From AP-15 sp963703855 (GTDB taxonomy: Bacteria > Pseudomonadota > Alphaproteobacteria > ATCC43930 > CGMCC-115725): a stretch of 64,000 bases of DNA. Positions within the stretch are counted from its first letter, which is position 1. Every line of letters starts with the position of its first letter. Shown piece by piece: positions 36,700-46,392 of this stretch. Both the position numbers and the translations under genes were made by a program. Location: contig CAVPFW010000017.1 in the NCBI GenBank assembly GCA_963703855.1, forward strand, positions 95,526 through 159,525, given 5' to 3'. The notes below the pieces were generated by a model. That model saw only the letters and a program-made list of their open reading frames with translations, ran no database searches and was not told the DNA's origin.

Positions 36700-37811
36700 G
36701 CGCGCCCTTTGTCCTCGCCGCGGGCGGCACCGGCGGCCACCTGTTCCCGGCGGAGGCGCTGGCGAGCGAGCTGCTCGACCGCGGATGGCGGGTTCACCTG
36801 CTGACCGATTCGCGGGCCGATGCTTTTGGCGGACGCGTCGCGGGTGTCGAAATCCATCGCGTGCGCTCCGGAAGGCTCGGCGGCGGTCCGGTTCGCGCCG
36901 CCTATGGTTTGGCCGAGCTGGCGGCCGGCACCGTCCAGGCGCGCCGATTGCTGCGCCGGCTGATGCCCCGGGCCGTCATCGGCTTTGGCGGCTACCCTTC
37001 GGTGCCGACGATGCTGGCGGCGGCGGCGCTCGGGCTGCCGACCCTCATTCACGAGCAGAACGCGGTGCTCGGCCGCGCCAACCGGCTGCTGGCGCCCCGA
37101 GTTGGCCGCATCGCCATCAGCTTTCCCGAGACCAGCGCAATGCGCCCGGGCGATCGTGCCCGAGCCGTCCATACCGGGAACCCGGTCAGGCCGGCGATCC
37201 TCGCCGTCGGCGATGTTGCCTACACCCCGCCACCGAGGGGAGGGCCGATCGAGCTGCTGATCCTCGGCGGCAGCCAGGGCGCGCGTGCACTGAGCGAGCT
37301 GGTGCCGCCGGCGCTGGCCGCCTTACCCGCGGGATTGCGCGCAGCGCTCAGGGTGAGCCAGCAGGCCCGCCCCGAGGATGTCGCCGATGTCGCCGAGAGC
37401 TATTCCGGAAACGGCATCGCCGCGGAAGTCGCGAGCTTTTTTGCCGATGTGCCGCAGCGGCTGGCGCGCGCGGACCTGGCGATCTGCCGGGCCGGCGCCT
37501 CGACCGTGGCCGAGCTGGCCGCGATCGGCCGGCCGGCAGTGCTGATCCCCTATCCCTACGCCACCGACGACCACCAGACCGCGAACGCCCGCGCCTTTGC
37601 CGCAGCCGGCGGCGGGTGGGCCGTCGCGCAGGCCGAGCTGCGGCCCGACACTCTCGCCGCCCGCCTCGAACATCTGCTCGACGACGGCGCGGCGCTTGCT
37701 CTTGCGGCGCAGCGGGCGGCCGGTTTCGGGCGGCGCGGCGCGGCTCGGCACCTGGCAGACCTGGTGCTGGCATTCGAGCCCGGCGCCGCATTGCAGGGCT
37801 GCGCGGCATGA
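36696..37811 (+). CDS. murG: UDP-N-acetylglucosamine--undecaprenyl-PP-MurNAc-pentapeptide GlcNAc transferase MurG
   Basis: A 371-residue GT-B glycosyltransferase at the inner face of the membrane, making lipid II. It shows VLAAGGTGGHLFPAEALA, GFGGYPSVPTMLAA, IHEQNAVLGRANRLLA, HTGNPVRPAI, ILGGSQGARALSE, ICRAGASTVAELAAIGRPAVLIPYP and TDDHQTANA. GTG start overlapping the ftsW stop. All canonical motifs present. Confidence 0.96.
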   Translation: MSAPFVLAAGGTGGHLFPAEALASELLDRGWRVHLLTDSRADAFGGRVAGVEIHRVRSGRLGGGPVRAAYGLAELAAGTVQARRLLRRLMPRAVIGFGGYPSVPTMLAAAALGLPTLIHEQNAVLGRANRLLAPRVGRIAISFPETSAMRPGDRARAVHTGNPVRPAILAVGDVAYTPPPRGGPIELLILGGSQGARALSELVPPALAALPAGLRAALRVSQQARPEDVADVAESYSGNGIAAEVASFFADVPQRLARADLAICRAGASTVAELAAIGRPAVLIPYPYATDDHQTANARAFAAAGGGWAVAQAELRPDTLAARLEHLLDDGAALALAAQRAAGFGRRGAARHLADLVLAFEPGAALQGCAA

Positions 37812-39232
37812 GGGCATTGCCGCTGACCATCGGGCCATTGCATTTCGTCGGCATCGGCGGCATCGGCATGAGCGGCATCGCCGAGGTGCTGCACAATCTG
37901 GGCTATCGCGTGCAGGGCAGTGATGTGGCCGACAGCGCCAATGTGCGCCGCCTGATCGAGCTCGGCATCCCGGTCGCGGTCGGGCACGACGCGGCCAACC
38001 TGGGGGCGGCGGAGGTCGTCGTGATCTCCTCCGCGGTCCACGCCGACAATCCCGAGATCGCCAGGGCCCGCGCCCGGCGCCTGCCGGTGGTGCGGCGCGC
38101 CGAGATGCTGGCCGAGCTGATGCGGCTCAAATGGTCCTTGGCGATCGCCGGGACCCACGGCAAGACGACGACGACCTCGATGATCGGCGCATTGCTCGAA
38201 ACCGCCGGGCTCGATCCGACAGTGATCAATGGCGGCATCATCAACGCCTATGGCACCAACACGCGGCTCGGCGCCGGCGATTGGATGGTGGTCGAGGCCG
38301 ACGAGAGCGACGGCACCTTTACCCGGCTGCCGGCGACGGTGGCGGTCGTCACCAACATCGATCCCGAGCACCTCGATTTCTATGGCGGGTTCGACGCGCT
38401 GCGCCAGGCCTTCGAGACCTTTGTCGGCAATATCCCGTTCTATGGCTTCGCGGCATTGTGCATCGATCACCCGGTCGTGCAGGGCATGATCCCCAAATTG
38501 TCCGACCGTCGGGTGCTGACTTATGGGATGAGCTCGCAGGCCGACATCCGCGCCGTCGATGTCAGGCTCGGGCGCGACGGCGCGCGCTTCGACATCGTCG
38601 TATCCGACGCGCTCTCGGAGCGCGGGCGCGCCATCCCCGAGCTGTTTCTGCCGATGTTCGGCCGGCACAACGTGCAGAATTCGCTGGCCGCGGCCGCGGT
38701 TGCCGAAGCTCTCGGGCTCGGCGACGACGCGCTGCGCGCGGCCCTGGGCAACTTCAAGGGGGTCAAGCGCCGCTTCACCAAGACCGGCGAGTGGAACGGG
38801 GTGAGCGTGATCGACGATTACGGTCATCACCCGGTCGAGATCGCGGCGGTGCTGAAGGCGGCGCGCGCGATCGTTTCCGGCAAGATCGTCGCGGTGGTGC
38901 AGCCGCATCGCTACACCCGCGTGTCGCATCTCTTCGACGGGTTTTGCACCTGCTTCAACGATGCCGACACCGTCCTCGTCGCCGATATCTATGCCGCCGG
39001 CGAAGCGCCGATCGAGGGCGTGACCAGGGATGCGCTCGTCGCCGGGCTGATCGAGCACGGGCATCGCCACGTCCGCGCCCTCGGCGATCCCGGCGAGCTC
39101 GCCCCGCTGGTCGCCGAGCTGGCCCGGCCCGGCGATATGGTGGTGTGCCTCGGCGCCGGTTCGATCACCGGCTGGGCCAACGGCCTGCCCGCCGAGCTCG
39201 CAAGGTTGGAAAAGCGGAGGCATTTCGGATGA
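37808..39232 (+). CDS. murC: UDP-N-acetylmuramate--L-alanine ligase MurC
   Basis: A 474-residue Mur ligase that adds the first amino acid. HFVGIGGIGMSGIAEVL (nucleotide-binding start), AGTHGKTTTTSMI (ATP loop), VVEADESDGTF, TNIDPEHLDFY, FGRHNVQNSLAAAAVA, DDYGHHPVEIAAVLKAAR and QPHRYTRVSHLFDGF are visible. Overlaps murG and murB by four bases each. Confidence 0.96.
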   Translation: MRALPLTIGPLHFVGIGGIGMSGIAEVLHNLGYRVQGSDVADSANVRRLIELGIPVAVGHDAANLGAAEVVVISSAVHADNPEIARARARRLPVVRRAEMLAELMRLKWSLAIAGTHGKTTTTSMIGALLETAGLDPTVINGGIINAYGTNTRLGAGDWMVVEADESDGTFTRLPATVAVVTNIDPEHLDFYGGFDALRQAFETFVGNIPFYGFAALCIDHPVVQGMIPKLSDRRVLTYGMSSQADIRAVDVRLGRDGARFDIVVSDALSERGRAIPELFLPMFGRHNVQNSLAAAAVAEALGLGDDALRAALGNFKGVKRRFTKTGEWNGVSVIDDYGHHPVEIAAVLKAARAIVSGKIVAVVQPHRYTRVSHLFDGFCTCFNDADTVLVADIYAAGEAPIEGVTRDALVAGLIEHGHRHVRALGDPGELAPLVAELARPGDMVVCLGAGSITGWANGLPAELARLEKRRHFG

Positions 39233-40191
39233 TGGCGACGCAGGCAAAACCGCCGGCGGCGCCGATCGCCGCGCTGCCCGCCGCGCGCGGCCGCCTCACC
39301 GCCAATGCCCCGGTCGGCCGGCACACCTGGTTTGGCGTCGGCGGCCCGGCCGAAATGCTGTTTCAGCCCGCCGATCGCGAAGACCTTGCCGCGGTTCTCG
39401 ATGCGCTGCCGTCGGCGGTTCCGGTGACGGTGATAGGGGGCGGCTCGAACCTCTTGGTGCGGGACGGCGGGATTCCCGGCGTCACGATCCGGCTCGGGCG
39501 CGAATTCGCCGGCGTCGCCGCCGAAGAGGGCGAGCTCACAGCCGGCGCGGGGGCGCTCCACCTGAACCTCGCGCTGTTTGCCGCCGAGGCCGGGATCGCC
39601 GGGCTCGAATTCCTCTGCGGCGTCCCCGGAACGCTCGGCGGCGGACTGCGCATGAACGCCGGCGCCTATGGCCGTGAAATCGAGGACGTGCTGATCTCGG
39701 CGAGGGCGCTCGACCGCAGCGGCGGCGTACATGCGATCGGCCGCGCCGCGATGGGGCTTTCCTATCGCCATTGCGGTGTCGACCCCGGCTGGATCTTTGT
39801 CGAGGCGCGGCTGCGCGGCGTACTCGGCGACCCCGAAGCGATCACGCGGCGGATGGCCGAGATCAGGGAAGCGCGCGAGGCGACGCAGCCGATCCGTGCC
39901 CGCACCGGAGGTTCGACCTTCAAGAACCCGCCTGGCGACCCCGCCTGGCGCCTGATCGACGCCGCCGGCTGCCGCGGCCTCGCCCGCGGCGGGGCGATGG
40001 TGTCGCTGAAGCACGCGAATTTCCTGGTCAACACCGGAAACGCCACCGCCGCCGACCTCGAAGGGCTCGGCGAGGAGGTGCGGCGCCGGGTGCATGAGGC
40101 GTTCGGCATCGTGCTCGAGTGGGAGATCCGCCGCATCGGCCGCCCGCTTCCCGGAATGGAGCCGGTTGGCGAAGGGGTGCGGCGGCCATGA
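39229..40191 (+). CDS. murB: UDP-N-acetylmuramate dehydrogenase MurB
   Basis: A 320-residue FAD enzyme that reduces UDP-GlcNAc-enolpyruvate to UDP-MurNAc. Type II MurB features: HTWFGVGGPAEMLFQP, VIGGGSNLLVRDGGIPGVTIRLG, GVPGTLGGGLRMNAGAYG, LSYRHCG and the catalytic-serine segment GGSTFKNPPGDPAWRLIDAAGCRG, ending KHANFLVNTGNATA.D. The ATG at 39229 overlaps the murC stop. Confidence 0.96.
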   Translation: MMATQAKPPAAPIAALPAARGRLTANAPVGRHTWFGVGGPAEMLFQPADREDLAAVLDALPSAVPVTVIGGGSNLLVRDGGIPGVTIRLGREFAGVAAEEGELTAGAGALHLNLALFAAEAGIAGLEFLCGVPGTLGGGLRMNAGAYGREIEDVLISARALDRSGGVHAIGRAAMGLSYRHCGVDPGWIFVEARLRGVLGDPEAITRRMAEIREAREATQPIRARTGGSTFKNPPGDPAWRLIDAAGCRGLARGGAMVSLKHANFLVNTGNATAADLEGLGEEVRRRVHEAFGIVLEWEIRRIGRPLPGMEPVGEGVRRP

Positions 40192-40210
40192 GCAGGTCGG
40201 CAAACACCAG

Positions 40211-40351
40211 CGTCAAGCTTGGGTCGCCCCTTACCCCCTCCCTCTCCCCGCGAGCGGGGAGAGGGAGGGACCCCAGGCGCATTGGAGATACGCCACCCGA
40301 CCGGCGCGCGCACGCGTGCGCCGAGACGGGCGGGAGGGTGAGGGGCGCTTC
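40211..40351. repeat. Palindromic element between murB and ddl
   Basis: The outer parts (CGCCCCTTACCCCCTCC and GGGAGGGTGAGGGGCGC) are near-complementary, and the core holds a perfect 14-bp stem, CTCCCTCTCCCCGC (40238-40251) with GCGGGGAGAGGGAG (40254-40267), loop GA. Same family as the elements at 2852, 6680, 9121 and 11821. It separates two genes that elsewhere in this cluster would overlap. Confidence 0.8.
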
Positions 40352-40384
40352 ATGCCGGTCGCCGGTTACCAACAGGAACCCGCA

Positions 40385-41305
40385 GTGAGCCGAAACGTAG
40401 CCTTGCTGATGGGGGGCTGGTCGCCCGAGCGCGAGGTCTCGCTGTCGAGCGGGCGCGAATGCGCCAAGGCGCTGGCCGACCACGGCTATCGGGTCAATAC
40501 CATCGACGTCGGCCGCGACCTGCCGCCCCTGCTGCGCGCGCTCGATCCCCGTCCCGAGGTGATCTTCAACGCATTGCACGGGGTCGGCGGCGAAGACGGC
40601 ACGATCCAGGCCGTGCTCGAAATGCTGAGGATCCCCTACACCCATTCGGGCGTCCTCGCCTCCGCTCTGGCGATGCACAAGCCGACCGCGAAGGCGGTCT
40701 TTCGCGCCGCCGGTCTGCCGGTGGCCGAGGGGGTCGTCGCCTGCCCCGAGGACCTCGCCCGGCGCGATCCGCTGCCGGCGCCGTTTGTCGTCAAGCCGAG
40801 CAACCAGGGTTCGAGCGTCGGCGTGCGCATCGTGCGGATCGGCGACAATTCCTGGCGCGAGGAGGTCCTGGGCTGGCCGTTCGGCAGCGAAATCCTGGTC
40901 GAGCGCTTTGTTCCCGGGCGCGAGCTGACCGTCGCGGTAATGGGCGACCGCGCGCTCGGGGTGTGCGAGATCGTTCCGCGCGGCAGCTTTTACGATTACA
41001 CCGCGAAATACGCGCAGGGCGGCTCCGATCACCTGGTGCCGGCGCCGATCCCGGCTTTCGTCTACGAGCAGGCGCTCGACATTGCCCTGCGGGCGCACCG
41101 CGCGCTCGGCTGCCGCAGCGTCACCCGGGCCGATCTGCGCTACGACGACACGCCGGAGGGCGGCGGCCGGCTCTATCTGCTGGAAGTCAACACCCAGCCG
41201 GGGATGACCCCGACCTCGCTGGTGCCCGACATCGCCCGGCATGCCGGCATCGGCTTTGACGAATTGGTCGTGTGGATGGTGGAAAACGCGGTATGCCAAG
41301 GGTGA
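40385..41305 (+). CDS. ddl: D-alanine--D-alanine ligase
   Basis: A 306-residue ATP-grasp enzyme making D-Ala-D-Ala for MurF. NVALLMGGWSPEREVSLSSG, FNALHGVGGEDGTIQAVLEML, YTHSGVLASALAMHKPTAK, PFVVKPSNQGSSVGV, TVAVMGDRALGVCEI and the metal-binding LLEVNTQPGMTPTSLVP are present. GTG 40385 is preferred because AGGAA lies seven bases upstream and it gives the normal N-terminus; the in-frame ATG at 40352 would add eleven residues next to the palindromic element. Confidence 0.95.
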   Translation: MSRNVALLMGGWSPEREVSLSSGRECAKALADHGYRVNTIDVGRDLPPLLRALDPRPEVIFNALHGVGGEDGTIQAVLEMLRIPYTHSGVLASALAMHKPTAKAVFRAAGLPVAEGVVACPEDLARRDPLPAPFVVKPSNQGSSVGVRIVRIGDNSWREEVLGWPFGSEILVERFVPGRELTVAVMGDRALGVCEIVPRGSFYDYTAKYAQGGSDHLVPAPIPAFVYEQALDIALRAHRALGCRSVTRADLRYDDTPEGGGRLYLLEVNTQPGMTPTSLVPDIARHAGIGFDELVVWMVENAVCQG

Positions 41306-42150
41306 GGGCGGAAAGGACGCCGCGGCGTCGCCGCAGCAGCTGGGCGGACCGGGTCCATCGGCTCGCCTGGTGGATCGGCGTCCCGGTCTTTGTCGTCGGC
41401 GCCGTTTACGGTGCTGCCGAGCTGAGCCGGTTGCGGTTTGGCCAGTCCGTCCTCCACCTCGCATCGGACCGCATGCTCGATGCCACTGCGGCGCTCGGCC
41501 TGCGGGTCGCCGACATCCGCGTCGAAGGACGCGCAACCACCGACCGCGAAACCATCCTCGCGGCACTCGGCGCCCGGCCCGGCACCCCGATTCTGGCGGT
41601 CGACCCGGCTCACGCCAAGGAGCAGCTGGAGCGCCTGCCCTGGGTCCGCTCTGCGGTGATCGAGCGGCGCCTGCCCGACACTCTTTATGTTCGCCTCGTC
41701 GAGCGCGAGCCGCTGGCCTTGTGGCAGCATGGCGGCAGGATCGAGCTGATCGACCGCACCGGCGCCGTGATCCCGGTCACCCGGCTCGACCGCTTCGCCA
41801 GGCTGCCGATGGTGGTCGGCGAGGACGCGGCGAGCCACGCGGCCGAGCTGCTGGCGATGCTGGCCAGCGAAGCCGAACTCGCCGCACGGGTCACCGCGGC
41901 GGTGCGGGTCGGCGGCCGGCGGTGGAACCTGCGCATCGACAATGCGATCGAGGTGCTGCTGCCGGCCGACGGGCCGGCGGCCGCGTGGGCCGATCTCGCC
42001 CGGCTCGAACGATCGAGCGCCGTTCTCAAGCGCGATGTGCAGGCGATCGACATGCGGCTGCCCGACCGGCTCGTCGTGCGTCTCACGCCGGAGGCGCCAA
42101 AGGAATCCCCGCCAGCAAAGAAAGGACGCCCGACGGCGAAAAACACATGA
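41293..42150 (+). CDS. ftsQ: Cell division protein FtsQ
   Basis: A 285-residue bitopic division protein. A basic cytoplasmic start (RAERTPRRRRSSW), one membrane helix (LAWWIGVPVFVVGAVYGA), a POTRA domain (LRVADIRVEGRATTDRETILAAL), then LERLPWVRSAVIERRLPDTLYVRLVEREPLALWQ, the FtsQ signature. It bridges the early ring and FtsBL-FtsWI. ATG 41293 overlaps the 3' end of ddl; the next gene overlaps by four bases. Confidence 0.95.
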   Translation: MPRVRAERTPRRRRSSWADRVHRLAWWIGVPVFVVGAVYGAAELSRLRFGQSVLHLASDRMLDATAALGLRVADIRVEGRATTDRETILAALGARPGTPILAVDPAHAKEQLERLPWVRSAVIERRLPDTLYVRLVEREPLALWQHGGRIELIDRTGAVIPVTRLDRFARLPMVVGEDAASHAAELLAMLASEAELAARVTAAVRVGGRRWNLRIDNAIEVLLPADGPAAAWADLARLERSSAVLKRDVQAIDMRLPDRLVVRLTPEAPKESPPAKKGRPTAKNT

Positions 42151-43517
42151 CCGCGATCGACGAGGTCCGGACACGCGCAAAGAATTCGAACGGCGCCGCG
42201 AAGACCGCGAGCCGGGGAAAGACCAAACCAGCCAAACCGCGCCGATCGGGCAGAGCGCGACGGCCGTCGAGGCCGCCGCATCGCCCGCGCGGCAGCCTGA
42301 TCGCCGCGCTCGATATCGGCACGACCAAGGTGTGCTGCTTCATCGCCCGGGTCGAACCGGAAAAGCCGCAGGTCATCGGCATCGGCCATCAAATTTCGCG
42401 CGGCCTGCGCAACGGCGCCATCGTCGACCTCGAAGCGGCCAGCAGCTCGGTCGTCAGCGCCGTGCATGCGGCCGAGGAGATGGCCGGAGAAACCATCCAG
42501 CAGATTGTGGCGAACCTGTCGGGCGGGTTCTCCGCCTCGCGCATCATCAAGGCCGAGATCGGCGTCGCCGGACGCGAGATCGGCGAGACCGAATTGCAGC
42601 GCGTGCTCGATCAGGGCTACCTGCTGCGCGAGCCGGGCGACCGCCAGATCATCCACTCGGTGCCGGTCGGGTTCTCGATCGACGACAGCCGCGGCATCCG
42701 CGACCCGCGCGGCATGTATGGCGAGCGACTCGGGGTCAACATGAACGTCGTGACCGCGAGCGCCGCCGGGGTGCGCAATCACAGCGCCGCGATCGGGCGC
42801 TCTCACCTCGATGTCGAAGCCTTGGTCGTCAGCCCCTACGCCGCCGGGCTCTCCTGCCTGGTCGAGGACGAGATCGGCCTCGGCGTGACCGTGATCGACA
42901 TGGGCGGCGGCACGACGACGATCGGCGTGTTTTTCGACGGCAATCTGATCTTTGCCGATGCGGTGCTGGTCGGCGGCTGCCACGTGACCAACGACATCGC
43001 CCGCGGGCTGTCGACCCCAGTCGCCCATGCCGAACGGATGAAGACCCTGTTCGGCACCGCCATTTCCGCCAGCACCGACGAGCGCGAGATGATCGCCGTG
43101 CCGCAGATCGGCGAAGAAGACGAGGGCCACGTCAACCATGTGCCGAAATCCTTGCTCGTCGGCATCATCGCGCCGCGGCTCGAGGAAACCTTTGAGCTGG
43201 TGCGCAATCGGCTCGAGGCGAGCGGCTTCGACAAGTTCGCCGGACGGCGCGTGGTGCTGACCGGCGGCGCCTCCCAGCTGCAGGGCGCGCGCGAGTTCGC
43301 CGGGCTCATTCTCGACAAGCAGGTCCGCGTCGGTCGGCCGCTAGGGGTCACCGGCCTGGCCGAGGCAACCTGCGGCCCGGCCTTTTCGGCGGCCGTCGGA
43401 CTGCTTCATTTTGCCGTGTCGGAGCGCGCCGAGGCGCCCCGCCCCAGACGCAGCCCGGCCGGCCCGCCGACCGGAATCTTCGGCCGGCTGGGTCACTGGC
43501 TGAGGGAGAACATCTAG
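42147..43517 (+). CDS. ftsA: Cell division protein FtsA
   Basis: A 456-residue actin-like protein that tethers FtsZ to the membrane. SLIAALDIGTTKVCCFIA (phosphate 1), GGFSASRIIKAEI, the SHS2-type 1C region, VIDMGGGTTTIGVF (phosphate 2), VLTGGASQLQG (adenosine motif), and a C-terminal amphipathic helix IFGRLGHWLRENI that would insert in the membrane. The first ~50 residues are an unusually long Lys/Arg/Pro-rich extension before the family start. Confidence 0.95.
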   Translation: MTAIDEVRTRAKNSNGAAKTASRGKTKPAKPRRSGRARRPSRPPHRPRGSLIAALDIGTTKVCCFIARVEPEKPQVIGIGHQISRGLRNGAIVDLEAASSSVVSAVHAAEEMAGETIQQIVANLSGGFSASRIIKAEIGVAGREIGETELQRVLDQGYLLREPGDRQIIHSVPVGFSIDDSRGIRDPRGMYGERLGVNMNVVTASAAGVRNHSAAIGRSHLDVEALVVSPYAAGLSCLVEDEIGLGVTVIDMGGGTTTIGVFFDGNLIFADAVLVGGCHVTNDIARGLSTPVAHAERMKTLFGTAISASTDEREMIAVPQIGEEDEGHVNHVPKSLLVGIIAPRLEETFELVRNRLEASGFDKFAGRRVVLTGGASQLQGAREFAGLILDKQVRVGRPLGVTGLAEATCGPAFSAAVGLLHFAVSERAEAPRPRRSPAGPPTGIFGRLGHWLRENI

Positions 43518-43653
43518 GGCGTTTTGCGGTTTTGGTGCCGTCCGGCTGTCGGCAGGGGACAAAACCGACTGGTCGGTGTCGGCCAAAAGAGGGGAAGCCC
43601 GGACCCGTCCGGGCATGATCGAGGCTGCGCAGCAGTGGAGGAGGGACGACCGA

Positions 43654-45167
43654 ATGATCAATCTGAGCATCCCCAGGGACGAGCAGGAGATGAAGCCCCG
43701 AATCACGGTGGTCGGGGTGGGCGGCGCCGGGGGAAACGCCGTCAACAACATGATCCGCTCGAATTTGGTTGGGTGTGAGTTCGTCGTCTGCAACACCGAC
43801 GCGCAGGCGATGCAGCAATCGACCGCCCAGCGCAAGATCCAGCTCGGGATCGGCGTCACCCGCGGGCTCGGCGCCGGGTCGCGGCCCGATGTCGGCCGCG
43901 CCGCCGCCGAGGAGGCGCTCGACGAGATCCTCGAGGCGATGGGGGGCTCGAACATGGTGTTCATCACCGCCGGCATGGGCGGCGGCACCGGCACCGGCGG
44001 CGCGCCGGTGATCGCCCGCATCGCCCGCGAATCGGGGATCCTGACGATCGGCGTCGTGACCAAGCCCTTTCACTTCGAGGGCAGCCACCGCATGAAGATC
44101 GCCGAGGCGGGCATCGAGGAGCTGCAGAAATTCGTCGACACCCTGATCATCATCCCGAACCAGAATCTGTTCCGGGTCGCCAACGAGCGGACGACCTTTG
44201 CCGACGCGTTCAAGATGGCGGACGACGTGCTGCATTCGGGCGTGCGCGGGGTCACCGACCTGATGGTCATGCCCGGCCTGATCAACCTCGATTTCGCCGA
44301 TATCAGGACGGTCATGAGCGAGATGGGGAAGGCGATGATGGGCACCGGCGAAGCCGAAGGCGACCGCCGGTCGATCGACGCCGCCGAAGCCGCGATCTCG
44401 AACCCGCTGCTCGAGGACGTGTCGATGAAGGGCGCCAAGGGTGTCCTGATCAACATCACCGGCGGCCCCGACATGACCTTGTTCGAGGTCGACGAAGCGG
44501 CCAACCGCATCCGCGAGGAGGTCGACCCCGACGCCAACATCATCTTCGGCTCGACCTTTGACGAAACCCTGTCGGGCAAGATGCGGATTTCGGTCGTCGC
44601 CACCGGCATCGACGCCGAAAGCCTCGCCCAGGCGCGGCCGGCGATCAGCCTGGTCAGCAGCCGCGACGGCGTTGCGGCGCCGGCGCTGCGCGACGCGGCC
44701 TTGGGAGGCTACACCCAGCCGGTGCTGACCCAGAACGCGGCGCAGATGCCCGACCCCGGACGGGACGCTGCCCGCGCCGAACTCGACAACGACCCGGTGC
44801 CGGCGGCGGCCGCAGCCGCGGAAAGCGTGGCCGTGCGCGGCGGGGCCTTCATCGCGCCAAAGCCGGCCGACGCCGGCCCGGCACGACCGATCCCGCTGAC
44901 CCACCCGGCGGTGCCGGTGACGCCGCCGACGCGCGACCCGGCACCGAAGCCGAAGGGCCGAGTGCCGAGCCTGATCGAGCGCGTGACCGGGGTCGGGCGC
45001 GCCCGCCCGGCGCCCCCCGACCCCAGCGGGCCGCACGCCAGCCGATCCCGCCTGCGATCAAGCCGGCGCAGCCGCGGCTCGCCTCGCTCGAGCCGGAGGA
45101 CCGGCCCGGATCGAAGGAAGACGATTTGCTCGACATCCCGGCTTTCCTGCGGCGCCAGGCGAACTGA
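43654..45167 (+). CDS. ftsZ: Cell division protein FtsZ (frameshift near the C-terminus)
   Basis: The tubulin-like GTPase that forms the division ring. MINLSIP, VVGVGGAGGNAVNNMI, CNTDAQAM, GGGTGTGGAPV (tubulin signature), the T7 loop NLDFADIRTVM, then a long Pro/Ala linker. One base is missing near 45028-45030 (GGG for GGGG); as written the frame runs to 45315 with a nonsense tail. Restoring it gives LASLEPEDRPGSKEDDLLDI and the canonical end DIPAFLRRQAN, the peptide that binds FtsA and other partners, with a stop at 45165-45167 and 504 residues. A GGAGGAGGG ribosome site precedes ATG 43654. The 136-base gap after ftsA may hold its own promoter. Confidence 0.95.
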
Positions 45168-45377
45168 CCCCAATTCCGGGGTTGCGGCGGCATCGGCCCG
45201 CTGCCGGAGCTGCGACGACGTCGCGGCCATGCGATGGCGCGCGCCCGCTCCGCAAACATTTGATATGATGGAGGTTTTTCGCTTCGTCGATGCAACAATC
45301 TGCAATAAAGAGTGATTTGAGGCAATGCCGCGGCGCCGCTAGGGTTCTACCGGTTGGGGGCCAGAATTCGAGAAGTC

Positions 45378-46313
45378 ATGCGCATGTCGGGGCAAATCGC
45401 GGCGCCGTCGCAGCAGACGTTCAAGACTGTAATCGGCTGTCGGGGGATCGGTCTTCACTCGGGGCAGCGGGTGGCGATGAGCTTGTTGCCGGCGCCGCCG
45501 GGAACCGGGATCGTGTTCCGCCGCACCGATGCCGGGGCCGAAATCCGCGCCAATTGGGAGAACACCGTCGAATTGGCGCGCTGTACCATGCTGTCGGATG
45601 GAGAGGGGACGAGCGTCGGCACCGTCGAGCATCTGATGGCGGCGCTGGCCGGCGCCGCGATCGACAATGCGATCGTCGCGCTCGACGGCCCCGAGGTGCC
45701 GATCATGGACGGCAGCGCCGCCCCCTTTGTCTTTTTGATCGAATGCGCCGGGGTTGTCGAGCAGGGCGCGGCGCGGCGTGCGATCAAGGTATTGAAGCCG
45801 GTCACGGTGCTGGCCGACGGCGCCTCGGCGGCGCTCTCGCCCGACCACGAATTTTCGATGAGCTTCGAGATCGATTTCGAAAACCCGGCGATCCGGCGGC
45901 AGGATATGAGCATCGTCATCGACGCGGGCAGCTTCAAATCCGAGCTCAGCCGGGCCCGCACTTTTGGCCTTCTCGATGAAGTCGCTCGCCTGCGGGAAGC
46001 GGGGCTGGCGCGCGGCGGCTCGCTCGACAACGTCATCGTCGTCAACGGCGACCAGGTGTTGAACAGCGGCGGCCTGCGCTATGAAGACGAGTTCGTGCGC
46101 CACAAACTGCTCGACGCCGTCGGCGATCTCTATCTCGCCGGGGCGCCGATCATCGGGCATTTTCGCGGCGTGCGCTCGGGTCACGCCCATACCCGGCTGC
46201 TGCTGGGGGCGCTGTTCGCCGATCCCGAGGCGTGGACCTACACGACACTGGTGCCGGCGTCCCATCGCGACCGGCTCGACCAGTACGACGAAGCCCAGCT
46301 CGCCCACGCGTGA
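45378..46313 (+). CDS. lpxC: UDP-3-O-acyl-N-acetylglucosamine deacetylase LpxC
   Basis: The committed zinc enzyme of lipid A synthesis; 311 residues. TVIGCRGIGLHSG, EHLMAALAGAAIDNAIV (Zn His), EVPIMDGSAAPFV, SRARTFGLLDEV, LRYEDEFVRHKLLDAVGDL (Zn His/Asp) and GHFRGVRSGHAHT (catalytic His). GAGAAG precedes the ATG at 45378; a second in-frame ATG is at 45384. Placed after ftsZ as in many alpha- and gammaproteobacteria. It shows the cell makes lipid A. Confidence 0.96.
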   Translation: MRMSGQIAAPSQQTFKTVIGCRGIGLHSGQRVAMSLLPAPPGTGIVFRRTDAGAEIRANWENTVELARCTMLSDGEGTSVGTVEHLMAALAGAAIDNAIVALDGPEVPIMDGSAAPFVFLIECAGVVEQGAARRAIKVLKPVTVLADGASAALSPDHEFSMSFEIDFENPAIRRQDMSIVIDAGSFKSELSRARTFGLLDEVARLREAGLARGGSLDNVIVVNGDQVLNSGGLRYEDEFVRHKLLDAVGDLYLAGAPIIGHFRGVRSGHAHTRLLLGALFADPEAWTYTTLVPASHRDRLDQYDEAQLAHA

Positions 46314-46392
46314 GGCGGGGTGACGGGCCCGCCGGCCTTGCGCACCCCGGGTGCAGCGGGCATAAACCGATCGAAGCTTTGCTGGGTTTGGC

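Noticed and set aside
43654..45315. A naturally altered FtsZ with a new C-terminus
   Set aside because: The canonical DIPAFLRRQAN end is intact in another frame one base away, so a missing base is a better explanation than a novel tail.
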